This document shows positions 16,996-25,399 of a stretch of 64,000 nucleotides of DNA, piece after piece. The stretch is from contig NZ_JBHUML010000002.1 of the NCBI RefSeq assembly GCF_042684865.1, forward strand, positions 930,001 through 994,000, given 5' to 3'. This DNA is from Salibacterium lacus (GTDB lineage Bacteria > Bacillota > Bacilli > Bacillales > Marinococcaceae). The notes below the pieces were generated by a model. The model did not search any database, was not told where the DNA came from, and was given only the letters and a program-made list of their open reading frames with translations. Position 1 is the first letter of the stretch; the number at the start of each line of letters is the position of its first letter. Both the position numbers and the translations under genes were made by a program.

Positions 16996-17196
16996 ATGAA
17001 AGTAAAATGTGTCATTTGTGATACAGTACATGATTTGGATAACAATGACCCACTGGCTAAAAAACTGCGGAACCGGCCCATTCACACGTATATGTGCAGC
17101 ACCTGTCATGACCGTATTGAAAAGAGGACACTGGACAGATGGGCGACGGGAAATTTCCGTCCTTACCGGGACCGGGTTTCTGACGATGATTGGTAA
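16996..17196 (+). CDS. ylaI: YlaI family zinc-ribbon protein (DUF2197)
   Basis: A 66-residue protein with two Cys pairs, CVIC near the N-terminus and CSTC at about residues 34-37, which together form a likely zinc site, followed by HDRIEKRT and an aromatic/basic tail. This matches Bacillus YlaI in length and pattern; its function is not known. The ATG at 16996 follows CTGGAGGGATAGT. It is followed immediately by a terminator. Confidence 0.88.
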   Translation: MKVKCVICDTVHDLDNNDPLAKKLRNRPIHTYMCSTCHDRIEKRTLDRWATGNFRPYRDRVSDDDW

Positions 17197-17233
17197 AATC
17201 CGGGCGCAGCCATTCAGGCTCCCCGGATTTTTA
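17196..17233 (+). terminator. Terminator after ylaI
   Basis: AAATCCGGG (17196-17204) pairs with CCCGGATTT (17222-17230), followed by TTTA. It overlaps the ylaI stop codon. Confidence 0.75.
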
Positions 17234-17343
17234 TATAGATTGTGTTCTCCGAATTCTCCTCCGCTTCCTCGTTCCTTCACCGACCTTCTACACATACTTT
17301 GAGCCACCTCTCCTTCCGAGAAAAGAAAGAAAAATTTTTTAGT

Positions 17344-17369
17344 GTTTCACATTAAATTTCTTATGGTAT
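17344..17369 (+). promoter_or_regulatory. Candidate sigma-B type promoter for BCCT transporter 1
   Basis: GTTTCA (17344-17349), 14-nt spacer and TGGTAT (17364-17369) each differ by one base from the general-stress sigma-B consensus GTTTAA-N12-15-GGGTAT. It lies about 50 nt upstream of an osmolyte transporter, a class that includes sigma-B members in B. subtilis. Confidence 0.4.
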
Positions 17370-17417
17370 GCTTGTCCTTGTGTCATTTTGAAAAACTGAA
17401 AATCGGGAGGAGTTATT

Positions 17418-18959
17418 TTGTTCAAGGGAAATAGTGTACTTGGTATCTCTTTAGTACTGAGTATTTTGTTCGTATTTATTGGGGTCATCTTCAATAATTG
17501 GCTGGATCAAAAAGCATCAGCTTTTTTAGATTTTGCCGTTACTTATTTTAACTGGTTTTATCTACTTATTGGTGCTGCTTTTGTGTTTATTTGTCTGTAT
17601 TTGATGTTTTCAAAATATGGAAACATCCGTCTGGGAAAGGATACAGACAAACCCGCTCACAGCACATTCTCATGGATTACGATGCTGTTTAGTGCAGGAA
17701 TGGGTGTAGGCATGGTGTTTTGGGGAGTTGCTGAACCAGTCGCTCACTACACAACACCACCATTCGGAGAGGGATCAACAGGAGAATCTGCCTCCGCAGC
17801 TATAAAATATACCTTTTTTCATTGGGGGCTTCATCCTTGGGCACTTTACGGAATAGTAGCTTTGGGTTTAGCATATTTTCATTTCCGCAAAGACCTGCCA
17901 TCTTCCATGAGCTCCATTTTTCATCCACTACTGGGTGATAAAATTAATGGGCCTATCGGTAAAACCATTGATGTTCTTTCCGTATTTATTACTGCTGTAG
18001 GTGTTGCAAGTACATTCGGATTAAGTTCGTTACAAATCAGCAGCGGGATGAATTCGCAATGGGGTATCCCAGATACATTAACCGTTCAACTTTTAATTAT
18101 TGCGATTGGGTTTATCCTGTTCATCATTTCTTCGTGGTCAGGGTTAAATCGGGGTATTAAATATTTATCCAACTTTAACATGCTGCTATTGGTCCTGCTG
18201 ACTCTTTCCGTATTAATGATCGGCCCTACTAAACAAATATTTGAAATGTTAATCAGTTCTACTGGAAGCTATGTGGGCAGTATTGTGCCGATGAGTCTGC
18301 GGATGGAACCGTTTGATAACGAAGCTAATAATTGGATAGGGGCATGGACAGTATTTTATTGGGCCTGGTGGACCACATGGGCGCCCTTTGTAGGCTCATT
18401 TATTGCAAGAATCTCAAAAGGGAGAACCATTAAAGAATTCATTTTATGTGCTTTATTAGTACCTTCCTTAATATCATTTGTGTGGTTTTCCGTTATGGGC
18501 GGCAGCGCGATTCATTTCATACATGATCTAGGCAACAGCGCCTTAGCAGAAAATATAAACGCTGATGTTAATGGAGCTTTATTTGAGTTCTTGAGTAACA
18601 TTCCCTTAGGTTCTGTGTTAAGTATCATTGCACTAATTCTTATTTTCTCTTTCTTTATTACGTCAGCTGACTCAGCTACATTTGTGTTAGGGATGTTGAG
18701 CAGCAATGGGGACCTTGATCCATCAAACAAAATTAAAATAACGTGGGGAATTATTATTGCAGGATCAGCCACGGTCTTTTTATCGGCCGGTGGTCTGGAT
18801 GCAGTCAAAACCATCTCAATTGTTGCAGCCAGTCCCTTTTCTATCATCTTGATTTTTATAAGTTGGTCCATATTAAAAGCATTGAAGAAAGAATATAACG
18901 CGGAAATAACACAAATGAATACGAACCATAGAGAAAAAACAAAGGAAAAAACTCTGTGA
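17418..18959 (+). CDS. BCCT family glycine betaine/choline transporter 1
   Basis: A 513-residue secondary transporter with twelve predicted helices that imports quaternary ammonium osmolytes with sodium. It carries the BCCT glycine-rich helix GMGVGMVFWGVAEPVAHY, FFHWGLHPWALYG and the signature FYWAWWTTWAPFVGSFIAR. TTG at 17418 follows CGGGAGGAG. Its codons are visibly more AT-rich than those of typA or phoH, and it interrupts the ylaI-ylaH order of B. subtilis, so recent acquisition is plausible. Preceded by a candidate sigma-B promoter and followed by a strong terminator. Substrate choice among betaine, choline or ectoine cannot be read from sequence. Confidence 0.93.
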   Translation: MFKGNSVLGISLVLSILFVFIGVIFNNWLDQKASAFLDFAVTYFNWFYLLIGAAFVFICLYLMFSKYGNIRLGKDTDKPAHSTFSWITMLFSAGMGVGMVFWGVAEPVAHYTTPPFGEGSTGESASAAIKYTFFHWGLHPWALYGIVALGLAYFHFRKDLPSSMSSIFHPLLGDKINGPIGKTIDVLSVFITAVGVASTFGLSSLQISSGMNSQWGIPDTLTVQLLIIAIGFILFIISSWSGLNRGIKYLSNFNMLLLVLLTLSVLMIGPTKQIFEMLISSTGSYVGSIVPMSLRMEPFDNEANNWIGAWTVFYWAWWTTWAPFVGSFIARISKGRTIKEFILCALLVPSLISFVWFSVMGGSAIHFIHDLGNSALAENINADVNGALFEFLSNIPLGSVLSIIALILIFSFFITSADSATFVLGMLSSNGDLDPSNKIKITWGIIIAGSATVFLSAGGLDAVKTISIVAASPFSIILIFISWSILKALKKEYNAEITQMNTNHREKTKEKTL

Positions 18960-19050
18960 GAAGCCGTCTTTTCATAAGTTTGGGTTAAAGTCATTCAGCA
19001 GATGCCTGCTTTTCTGCTTTGTAATCAATTAGGATCTATAAACGTAGAAT

Positions 19051-19095
19051 AAAAGAGGGTCCGATTATCCTGGCAGGATAATCGGACCCTCTTTT
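19051..19095. terminator. Terminator after BCCT transporter 1
   Basis: AAAAGAGGGTCCGATTATCC and its complement make a stem of nearly 20 bp with a short loop and a T tract. The inner stem GGTCCGATTATC recurs at 28473-28511. Confidence 0.85.
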
Positions 19096-19274
19096 ATAAG
19101 ATAAAGATACCTTCCTTGAAGGAGTTGCGCTGGTGCTTACTGTGCACGTTTGCAAGTCACCGCCAGCAGGGTAAACTCCATCTCATTTTTTCTTCTTCAT
19201 ACCACACACAAAAAAACAGGTGAAACACAGACCTTCAAAAAATCCAAAAGCCGGTTCTACACCTATGTATAAAA

Positions 19275-19312
19275 GGGTACGGTTTCCGACAGGATCATCG
19301 GAAGCCGTACCC
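19275..19312. terminator. Hairpin, possible terminator before ylaH end
   Basis: GGGTACGGTTTCCGA (19275-19289) pairs with TCGGAAGCCGTACCC (19298-19312) with one wobble, preceded by AAAA. On the minus strand this gives a stem with a short TTTT tail, so it may end the ylaH transcript about 100 nt after its stop. Confidence 0.6.
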
Positions 19313-19411
19313 ATTCATACTGATATTGACCCGTTTGATCCCAACCTTATCTAAAATTGGTCCTTCATTTGACCGGGCGGATGGAAAAACCAGCGGAACA
19401 ACTGCTTTTAG

Positions 19412-19768
19412 TCAGGAAGTTGTTGCGTTTTCCTGTTTTTCTTTTTTATGCCGGCGGAGTCTGATTTTATAAATGCCAAGCACGACAGCAGCTGCCAGTA
19501 ATGACTCCACGACAGGCATACCGATAGCAAATATAGTCAGGGGAAAAGCACCGATTAACATAACGGTGTACACTACCGCATTTTTTAACAGCGGAAGCCT
19601 GCGTGCAAATCCGAGGTTATAAACGATGATACACATCACCACAACCGCAGCATACATCAGCCAAAACCCGGTTATCGCCGCCTCATGAATGTTTAAAACA
19701 CCGGCAAACCAGCTCAGCTGTTCTTTTGTCACTTCAATGTCATTCAAAGGCGCAGCGGCAGTGTACAT
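19412..19768 (-). CDS. ylaH: YlaH family membrane protein
   Basis: A 118-residue protein with three hydrophobic segments (about residues 31-52, 63-84 and 85-102) and a basic cytoplasmic-type tail RLRRHKKEKQE. It matches Bacillus YlaH in size, hydropathy and position beside typA; no function is established. The ATG at 19768 follows GAGAAGGGATG. It lies 44 nt after the typA stop on the same strand and is probably co-transcribed. Confidence 0.85.
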   Translation of the reverse strand: MYTAAAPLNDIEVTKEQLSWFAGVLNIHEAAITGFWLMYAAVVVMCIIVYNLGFARRLPLLKNAVVYTVMLIGAFPLTIFAIGMPVVESLLAAAVVLGIYKIRLRRHKKEKQENATTS

Positions 19769-19812
19769 TTTCTTTCATCCCTTCTCTTTAGTGCGTGGTC
19801 TTTTCCATCAAG

Positions 19813-21654
19813 TTAAGGATTTTTATTTTCCTGTTTATTTCTTTTTTCTTCGCGCTCACGAGTGCTCTTATCCAGTATTTTCTTGCGTAGACGAACGGAC
19901 TCAGGAGTTACTTCACAATACTCATCGTCATTCAAAAACTCAAGCGCTTCTTCGAGTGTCAATACACGCGGGCGTTTCATCGTAACCGTTGTGTCTTTTG
20001 TTGCGGAACGTACGTTAGTCAAATGCTTTTCCTTCGTGATGTTGACAGTGATATCATTTTCACGGGAATGTTCTCCTACAAGCATTCCAGAGTAAATCTC
20101 CGTTCCTGGTTCTACAAACAATGTACCACGGTCTTCAACCTGCATCATGCCGTAAGGGGTAGTCTTGCCGTCTTCCATGGAGACAAGCGCTCCCTGGTGA
20201 CGTCCGCCGACCTGACCGCTGTGAAGCGGCTGATAGCCGTCAAAACTGTGGTTCAGAATGCCGAACCCTTTCGTCTGAGCCATGAATTCCGTTGTATAGC
20301 CGATTAATCCCCGGGAAGGAACCATGAAATCCATACGTACCTGACCGTCGCCGTTATTTACCATATCCAGCATTTCGCCTTTACGTTCCCCGAGACCTTC
20401 CATGACATTGCCGGTATAGTCTTCGGGTACATCAATCTGTGCTCTTTCCACCGGTTCGCTTAACACACCATCTATTTCTTTAACAATGACCGCCGGCTTG
20501 GATACCTGAAGTTCATAGCCCTCACGGCGCATGTTTTCAATCAAAATCGATAGATGCAGCTCTCCACGTCCGGAAACGGTCCACACATCCGGGGAATCCG
20601 TGTTTTCCACTTTCAGACTCACATCCGTCTCCAGCTGTGTAAGCAGACGTTCTTCGAGTTTACGGCTGGTAATGAACTTCCCTTCACGACCCGCAAAAGG
20701 ACTGTTGTTCACAAGAAATGTCATCTGCAGTGTCGGTTCGTCAATACGAAGGCGCGGAAGCGGATCTTCATAATCAGACGGACAGATTGTTTCGCCGACG
20801 TTGATATCTTCCACTCCGGCGATAGCAATTAAATCACCAGCCTGTCCTTTGTCGATTTCAACACGCTTGAGCCCCATAAATCCGAACAGTTTGGATACGC
20901 GGAATTTTTTCACGGAGCCGTCCCGTTTAATCAGTACGGCCTGGTCTCCGGTCTTTATCGTCCCCCTGAAGACACGACCGACTCCGATACGACCGAGGTA
21001 TTCATTGTAATCAAGCATCGTTACCTGGAACTGAAATGGCTCTGTGCTGTTATCAACAGGCGCCGGAACATTATTGACGATCATTTCAAAAAGAACATCC
21101 ATACCGCTGTCCTGCGTGGTCGGATCGGTACTCGCCGTCCCGTTGATTGCAGATGAATATGCTACCGGAAAATCCAGCTGATTTTCATCTGCTCCCAGTT
21201 CGATAAAGAGATCAAGCACTTCATCGATAACTTCATTCGGACGTGCCATATCACGATCAATTTTGTTCAGCACAACAAGCGGAGTGAGCTTTTGTTCAAG
21301 TGCCTTTTTCAGTACAAATCTTGTCTGGGGCATACATCCTTCATAGGCATCCACTACGAGCAGTACGCCGTCCACCATCTGCAGAATGCGTTCCACTTCT
21401 CCTCCGAAGTCCGCGTGTCCCGGAGTGTCCATGATATTGATTCTTGTATCTTTATAGCGTACAGCCGTATTTTTAGCAAGAATCGTGATGCCCCGTTCTT
21501 TTTCTATGTCGTCCGTATCCATAGCCCGTTCGTCCACTTGTTCATGTTCATGAAAAGTTCCTGACTGCTTCAGGAATTCATCTACTATTGTTGTTTTGCC
21601 ATGATCGACGTGAGCGATCATGGCGATATTTCGTAAATCGTTGCGTACTGCCAT
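19813..21654 (-). CDS. typA: Ribosome-associated GTPase TypA/BipA
   Basis: Translational GTPase of 613 residues that binds the ribosome and helps assembly and growth under stress or cold. The G domain shows AHVDHGKTT (P loop), RGITI (switch), DTPGHADF and NKIDRD; then come the EF-G-like domains II, III and V and the BipA-specific C-terminal domain (GRGELHLSILIE, PHG-like region MVPSRGLIGY). It starts with ATG 21654 after GGAGCGGTG. It corresponds to B. subtilis ylaG and is transcribed toward ylaH. Confidence 0.97.
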   Translation of the reverse strand: MAVRNDLRNIAMIAHVDHGKTTIVDEFLKQSGTFHEHEQVDERAMDTDDIEKERGITILAKNTAVRYKDTRINIMDTPGHADFGGEVERILQMVDGVLLVVDAYEGCMPQTRFVLKKALEQKLTPLVVLNKIDRDMARPNEVIDEVLDLFIELGADENQLDFPVAYSSAINGTASTDPTTQDSGMDVLFEMIVNNVPAPVDNSTEPFQFQVTMLDYNEYLGRIGVGRVFRGTIKTGDQAVLIKRDGSVKKFRVSKLFGFMGLKRVEIDKGQAGDLIAIAGVEDINVGETICPSDYEDPLPRLRIDEPTLQMTFLVNNSPFAGREGKFITSRKLEERLLTQLETDVSLKVENTDSPDVWTVSGRGELHLSILIENMRREGYELQVSKPAVIVKEIDGVLSEPVERAQIDVPEDYTGNVMEGLGERKGEMLDMVNNGDGQVRMDFMVPSRGLIGYTTEFMAQTKGFGILNHSFDGYQPLHSGQVGGRHQGALVSMEDGKTTPYGMMQVEDRGTLFVEPGTEIYSGMLVGEHSRENDITVNITKEKHLTNVRSATKDTTVTMKRPRVLTLEEALEFLNDDEYCEVTPESVRLRKKILDKSTREREEKRNKQENKNP

Positions 21655-21806
21655 AACTTTTTCACCGCTCCTATTCTATACGTTCCTTGTTCAACTTACC
21701 TATTGTATCATAAACAATATGGTCCTGCACAAACATTTCAGGTTTTCACCGATGTCATTTCGCTGTACACTGGGAGATGAAGACTTTGAAAATGGAAGGT
21801 GACAAT

Positions 21807-21980
21807 ATGAATCAGATAAAATGGAGTTATCTTATCCTTGCTTTCATCGCTGCCTTGTCAATTGCGTCTTTCGGTATTGCCGTGGCAGAGAGATCCATAC
21901 TTATTGCCGTCTGCTGTGTACTTGTACTTGGTTTTTCCTTTGCTGCGGCAAGAAGACTTCGGGGCAGGTCCAGTCAATAA
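21807..21980 (+). CDS. ylaF: YlaF family small membrane protein (DUF5325)
   Basis: A 57-residue protein made of two hydrophobic helices (WSYLILAFIAALSIASFGIA and LIAVCCVLVLGFSFAAA) and a short basic tail RRLRGRSSQ. Size, hairpin topology and position between typA and the inositol-phosphatase gene match YlaF. The ATG at 21807 follows GGAAGGTGACA and is preferred to the ATG at 21777. Function unknown. It is convergent with suhB, 31 nt away. Confidence 0.8.
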   Translation: MNQIKWSYLILAFIAALSIASFGIAVAERSILIAVCCVLVLGFSFAAARRLRGRSSQ

Positions 21981-22011
21981 ATAAAGATTCCCTGGTTAAA
22001 GACGGCAGAAC

Positions 22012-22821
22012 CTAGTAATCAAATCCTTTGTGATCATACAGGTAGTCCAGGATTTCTTCGTGAAGTCCGGGTCTTGAGGCAGCAATTTTGCATGGTTCAA
22101 GCAGCGGTACGTCATCGTTTTGAAATGTTGAGACCCGGTGACCGGTTTCTTTCAGCAGCACCAGCCCTGCCGCATAATCCCATGGGGAGAGACGGAAGCT
22201 GATATAACAATCCAGTCTGCCGCATGCAACGTAGGCAAGCTCAATCGCTGCTGCACCGTAAGACCGGACGCTCCTTGAACGCCGCACCATATGGTGAAGT
22301 GACTGCTCATCCGCCCGTTTCTCCCGGGCAAGCCACCGGCCGTTCAAACCAAGGACAGCTTCCTGGAGCGTGACAGGCTGTGTTTGTTCCAGCTTTCTTT
22401 CATTAAGAAAGGCTCCCTGCCCGGAAACGGCAGTGAACCATTCATCCTGCATGACATTATAGACAATACCGATTTTTCCCACCCCGTTTTCCACCACAGC
22501 GACTGAAATCGCAAAATTGAACTTTTGATGGACAAAGTTTGTGGTCCCGTCAATGGGGTCAATGAGCCACATCACGCCATCAGTGGACTGTATATGACGC
22601 CCCGCTTCTTCTTCTCCGATGATTTTATGATCAGGGTGGGAGCGTTCAATTCGTTCTTTTAATATACGTTCCACTTTATAATCCATTTCCGTCACAAGAT
22701 CATTTGGGTTGGATTTTGTCTGAATTTCGAATTGTTCATAGAGAGATTCTTTTAATATCTTCCCTGCTTCCTCCACCCATTTGACTGCCTCGTTTTTTAC
22801 ATCGTTCCAGTTCTCGTTCAT
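22012..22821 (-). CDS. suhB: Inositol monophosphatase family protein (YktC/SuhB)
   Basis: Mg-dependent sugar/inositol phosphatase of 269 residues. Metal-site motifs are EMDYKVERIL (first Asp), GEEE, the family signature WLIDPIDGTTNFVHQ (about residues 84-98) and the C-terminal SPWDYAAGLVLLKETG. B. subtilis YktC is the probable orthologue; members of the family also dephosphorylate other phosphosugars or NADP, so the substrate is open. ATG at 22821 follows AGGAGGACTTAC. Confidence 0.94.
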   Translation of the reverse strand: MNENWNDVKNEAVKWVEEAGKILKESLYEQFEIQTKSNPNDLVTEMDYKVERILKERIERSHPDHKIIGEEEAGRHIQSTDGVMWLIDPIDGTTNFVHQKFNFAISVAVVENGVGKIGIVYNVMQDEWFTAVSGQGAFLNERKLEQTQPVTLQEAVLGLNGRWLAREKRADEQSLHHMVRRSRSVRSYGAAAIELAYVACGRLDCYISFRLSPWDYAAGLVLLKETGHRVSTFQNDDVPLLEPCKIAASRPGLHEEILDYLYDHKGFDY

Positions 22822-22905
22822 GTAAGTCCTCCTGTGTTCATCTGCTATTTATTATCTCATATGCAGGACAAAAAAAACACAGCCCGCTTCACAGGCTGTA
22901 TGTTA

Positions 22906-22953
22906 GAAAGAAGACCGGACGGGATATTTATTCATCCTGTCCGGTCTTCTTTT
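22906..22953. terminator. Hairpin terminator between the small ykt gene and suhB
   Basis: GAAAGAAGACCGGACGGGAT pairs with its near-complement at 22934-22953 over about 20 bp with one wobble. T-rich tracts flank it on both strands. It lies just beyond the stop at 22980. Confidence 0.75.
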
Positions 22954-22979
22954 CCTTATTTTAAAAACGTTTCGTTTTG

Positions 22980-23168
22980 TCACGCTTCCAGACGAATAAA
23001 TTCCATCCGTAATTGTTCGAGACGGTCTTTACATTCATTACTTTTATCCACGTTCTCTTCCATCATGGCATCATACAATCCTGCAAGTTCATAATCAATC
23101 TCCATGCGGAGAACGGCTATTCTCTCTTCAGCATCGGTTCTTTTCAATGTCTGCATTACTTGTTCCAT
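22980..23168 (-). CDS. Small conserved protein of the yktB-yktC interval
   Basis: A 62-residue, largely helical, charged protein (MEQVMQTLKRTDAEERIAVL, then a Glu/Lys-rich helix ending EQLRMEFIRLEA). The ATG at 23168 follows AAAGGGGTGTGG and is preferred to the upstream start of the open frame at 23237. B. subtilis has a similar-sized gene, ykzI, in this interval; I suspect it is the same family but cannot verify it. No domain or catalytic motif is visible. Confidence 0.6.
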   Translation of the reverse strand: MEQVMQTLKRTDAEERIAVLRMEIDYELAGLYDAMMEENVDKSNECKDRLEQLRMEFIRLEA

Positions 23169-23386
23169 GGCCACCCACACCCCTTTATTTGTTTCGATGT
23201 TCCACGGGCCTTCTGACGGTTGTTGTAACCTTAACAAAATATTCTGAGTATTATGTTTCTGATATTATACCATATGTTTCGATATTTTCAAACGATACTC
23301 TTCTTAAAATGAATAAAGATTATATTTGATTTTCTCTGGGTAAAGAGGATAATATGGAACATGACAATAGAAAGGAGAGTTTCATC

Positions 23387-24022
23387 ATGCCTTTTCAAGG
23401 ATTCAGGCCGTCGGATTTTGAAACATTTTTCATCGATGATCTCGACGAACGAATGGAAGCTATCCGAAACAGAATTCAGCCGAAATTTTCCGCCATTGGC
23501 AGCTATTTAACCGACGAGCTGTCCGTTATGCTCGGCATGGAAATGCATCTTCATATTGCCAAACACGCCAGGCGTACCAAAAATCCGCCAACCGACACAT
23601 GGCTCGCACTGGCAGACACTAAAAGAGGGTATAAAAAACGTCCCCATTTCCAGGTTGGACTTTTTGATGATCATGTGTTTTTATGGTTTGCCTGCATTTA
23701 TGAAATGCCGGAGAAAGCGGAAACAGCCGGGATTTTTCTGCGCCATCAGGAAACGATTGAAAGCCTGCCTGATCATTTTGTTATTTCCCAGGACCACACA
23801 AAAAAGGATGCTTTTTCTTTGAAAAAAAGCAGCAGTGACGATATTACGTCTTCGCTGGAACGTTTCCGCGATGTGAAAAAAGGGGAGTTCCTCATAGGCA
23901 GACACATTGATAAAAACGATCCGCTGCTTGAAGACGGAGAGGCTTTCCTGGAGGAAGCCAAAAACACATTTGAAACCCTGCTTCCTGTGTATCAGCTTTC
24001 TCTGGGAACAACATCATCCTGA
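23387..24022 (+). CDS. yktB: UPF0637 family protein YktB (DUF1054)
   Basis: A 211-residue soluble protein with the family features FRPSDFETFFIDDLDERMEA at the N-terminus, KNPPTDTWLALADTKRGYKK and PHFQVGLFDDHVFLWFA in the middle. The family has structures but no firm function. ATG at 23387 follows AAAGGAGAG (23371-23379), which excludes the longer start at 23354. It is convergent with the UPF0223 gene. Confidence 0.92.
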   Translation: MPFQGFRPSDFETFFIDDLDERMEAIRNRIQPKFSAIGSYLTDELSVMLGMEMHLHIAKHARRTKNPPTDTWLALADTKRGYKKRPHFQVGLFDDHVFLWFACIYEMPEKAETAGIFLRHQETIESLPDHFVISQDHTKKDAFSLKKSSSDDITSSLERFRDVKKGEFLIGRHIDKNDPLLEDGEAFLEEAKNTFETLLPVYQLSLGTTSS

Positions 24023-24119
24023 TTACTCTGTACGGTTATTTTCCGGACTTCGCTCCGGATTCCCGCCGTTTACAGGCGAAAGATGTGCGTACGGCCGGAG
24101 TCCGTACACCGGCCGTATG

Positions 24120-24398
24120 TTATGTCATCATGAAAGTTTCTTCTGTTTCTTTTCTCCCGGCCTGCTGGACGGTTTTCCAGCACGCAACCCCTGCCTTTTC
24201 ATCAAAATCCCGGAAATACTGTTTTTCTTCCGCTTTGGAAGGGACAATTTCTTTGAAGCGCCGGTACCTCGACAGTACCGCTTCCTTACGTACCGGCTTC
24301 TCGTAAGCTTCTTCTATTACCCGGAAAAATTCCATCACATCAATTATTTCTTCCTTTGTCCACTCCATCGAAAACGGCATTGGATATTCTTCTTCCAT
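24120..24398 (-). CDS. yktA: UPF0223 family protein YktA
   Basis: A 92-residue helical cytoplasmic protein with the family pattern YPMPFSMEWTKEEIIDVM.FF and YRRFKEIVPSKAEEKQ..RDFE. Function unknown. ATG at 24398 follows AGGAGGATTACA. It lies 10 nt downstream of the nitronate monooxygenase-like gene on the same strand, so the two are probably co-transcribed. The 97 bp between it and yktB contain a GTACGGCCGG/CCGGCCGTATG hairpin that may separate the convergent units. Confidence 0.9.
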   Translation of the reverse strand: MEEEYPMPFSMEWTKEEIIDVMEFFRVIEEAYEKPVRKEAVLSRYRRFKEIVPSKAEEKQYFRDFDEKAGVACWKTVQQAGRKETEETFMMT

Positions 24399-24408
24399 TG
24401 TAATCCTC

Positions 24409-25365
24409 CTATCTGTTCCATCTTTCTTTCACATGTTCTGCCTCTTCCATTATTCTGTTGAAAAGTTCCTGCACAGAAGGAATATCGTGGATACGGCCTG
24501 CAGCCTGGCCGGCCCAGCCAAAACCGCTGTCCTGCTTCCCTTCGTGAATAAACGTTTTATTGGCTTGTGCATCTATATACGGAAGAAGTTCTTCAACATC
24601 CGGGGAAGACTTCTCCATTTCAAGAATTTGTTCGGACCAGCGGTTCTTTAATACCCGGCCCGGTGCACCGATTGATTCTTTTATTACAACTGTATCGGTT
24701 TCTGCAGCCCTTGTTAAAGTCTCTTGATACATTGGATGGGCATGTACACATTCTTTCACAGCGATAAATCTTGTCCCCATTTCCACCCCTTCCGCGCCAA
24801 GCGCTATTGCTGCCATCATGGAACGCCCATCCGCTATTCCACCTGAGGCAATGACAGGAATATTGACACTGGCGGCCACCTGAGGCAGCAATACCATGGT
24901 GCCGGTGTCATCACGTCCAACATGGCCGCCTCCTTCCCGGCCCACAATCATAACAGCATCCGCCCCGGCTTCCTCAGCTTTTACAGCCTGCCGGACTGAA
25001 GCAGTCAATACAAGCGCTTTTACGTTGGTGTTTTTCAACATATCAAGTACCGGAACCGGATTTCCACCTGTAATGGATATAACATCCACCTTTTCAGAGA
25101 GAGCTGCCTCCACCATCTCCTGATAAGGACGCACCCCTCTGCCAATGGCGATATTGACACCAAAGGGAGAATCTGTCTGTTGCCGGACGCTCCGGATTTC
25201 CTGCTTTAATGCCTTTTCATCCGGCAGGGACATCGCTGTAATCTGTCCAAGTCCGCCCGCTTTGGAGACAGCAGAAGCTAAGTCGGCATAAGCCAGATAG
25301 GAAAGCCCGCCTTGAATAATCGGATAACGGATATTCAACAGTTCGGTTACGCTGGTATGTAACAT
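24409..25365 (-). CDS. Nitronate monooxygenase / 2-nitropropane dioxygenase family flavoprotein
   Basis: A 318-residue FMN-binding TIM-barrel enzyme (RYPIIQGGLSYLAYADLASA at the N-terminus; VMIVGREGGGHVGRD, the glycine-rich HVGR segment; IPVIASGGIADGRSMMAAIALGAEGVEMGTRF, the phosphate-binding region). Members oxidise nitronates, or act as the enoyl reductase FabK; separating these needs phylogeny. ATG at 25365 follows GGAGGCAGGATA. It is followed closely by yktA. Confidence 0.88.
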   Translation of the reverse strand: MLHTSVTELLNIRYPIIQGGLSYLAYADLASAVSKAGGLGQITAMSLPDEKALKQEIRSVRQQTDSPFGVNIAIGRGVRPYQEMVEAALSEKVDVISITGGNPVPVLDMLKNTNVKALVLTASVRQAVKAEEAGADAVMIVGREGGGHVGRDDTGTMVLLPQVAASVNIPVIASGGIADGRSMMAAIALGAEGVEMGTRFIAVKECVHAHPMYQETLTRAAETDTVVIKESIGAPGRVLKNRWSEQILEMEKSSPDVEELLPYIDAQANKTFIHEGKQDSGFGWAGQAAGRIHDIPSVQELFNRIMEEAEHVKERWNR

Positions 25366-25399
25366 TATCCTGCCTCCATTTTTATATTTTGGCTTCTTA

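Larger units (their letters stand above)
18960..19411. other. Gene-free intergenic stretch with two hairpins
   Basis: This 452-bp region between convergent BCCT transporter 1 and ylaH holds two strong hairpins (19051-19095 and 19275-19312) and no supportable open frame. The 180 bp between them show no gene or motif I recognise. Confidence 0.6.
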
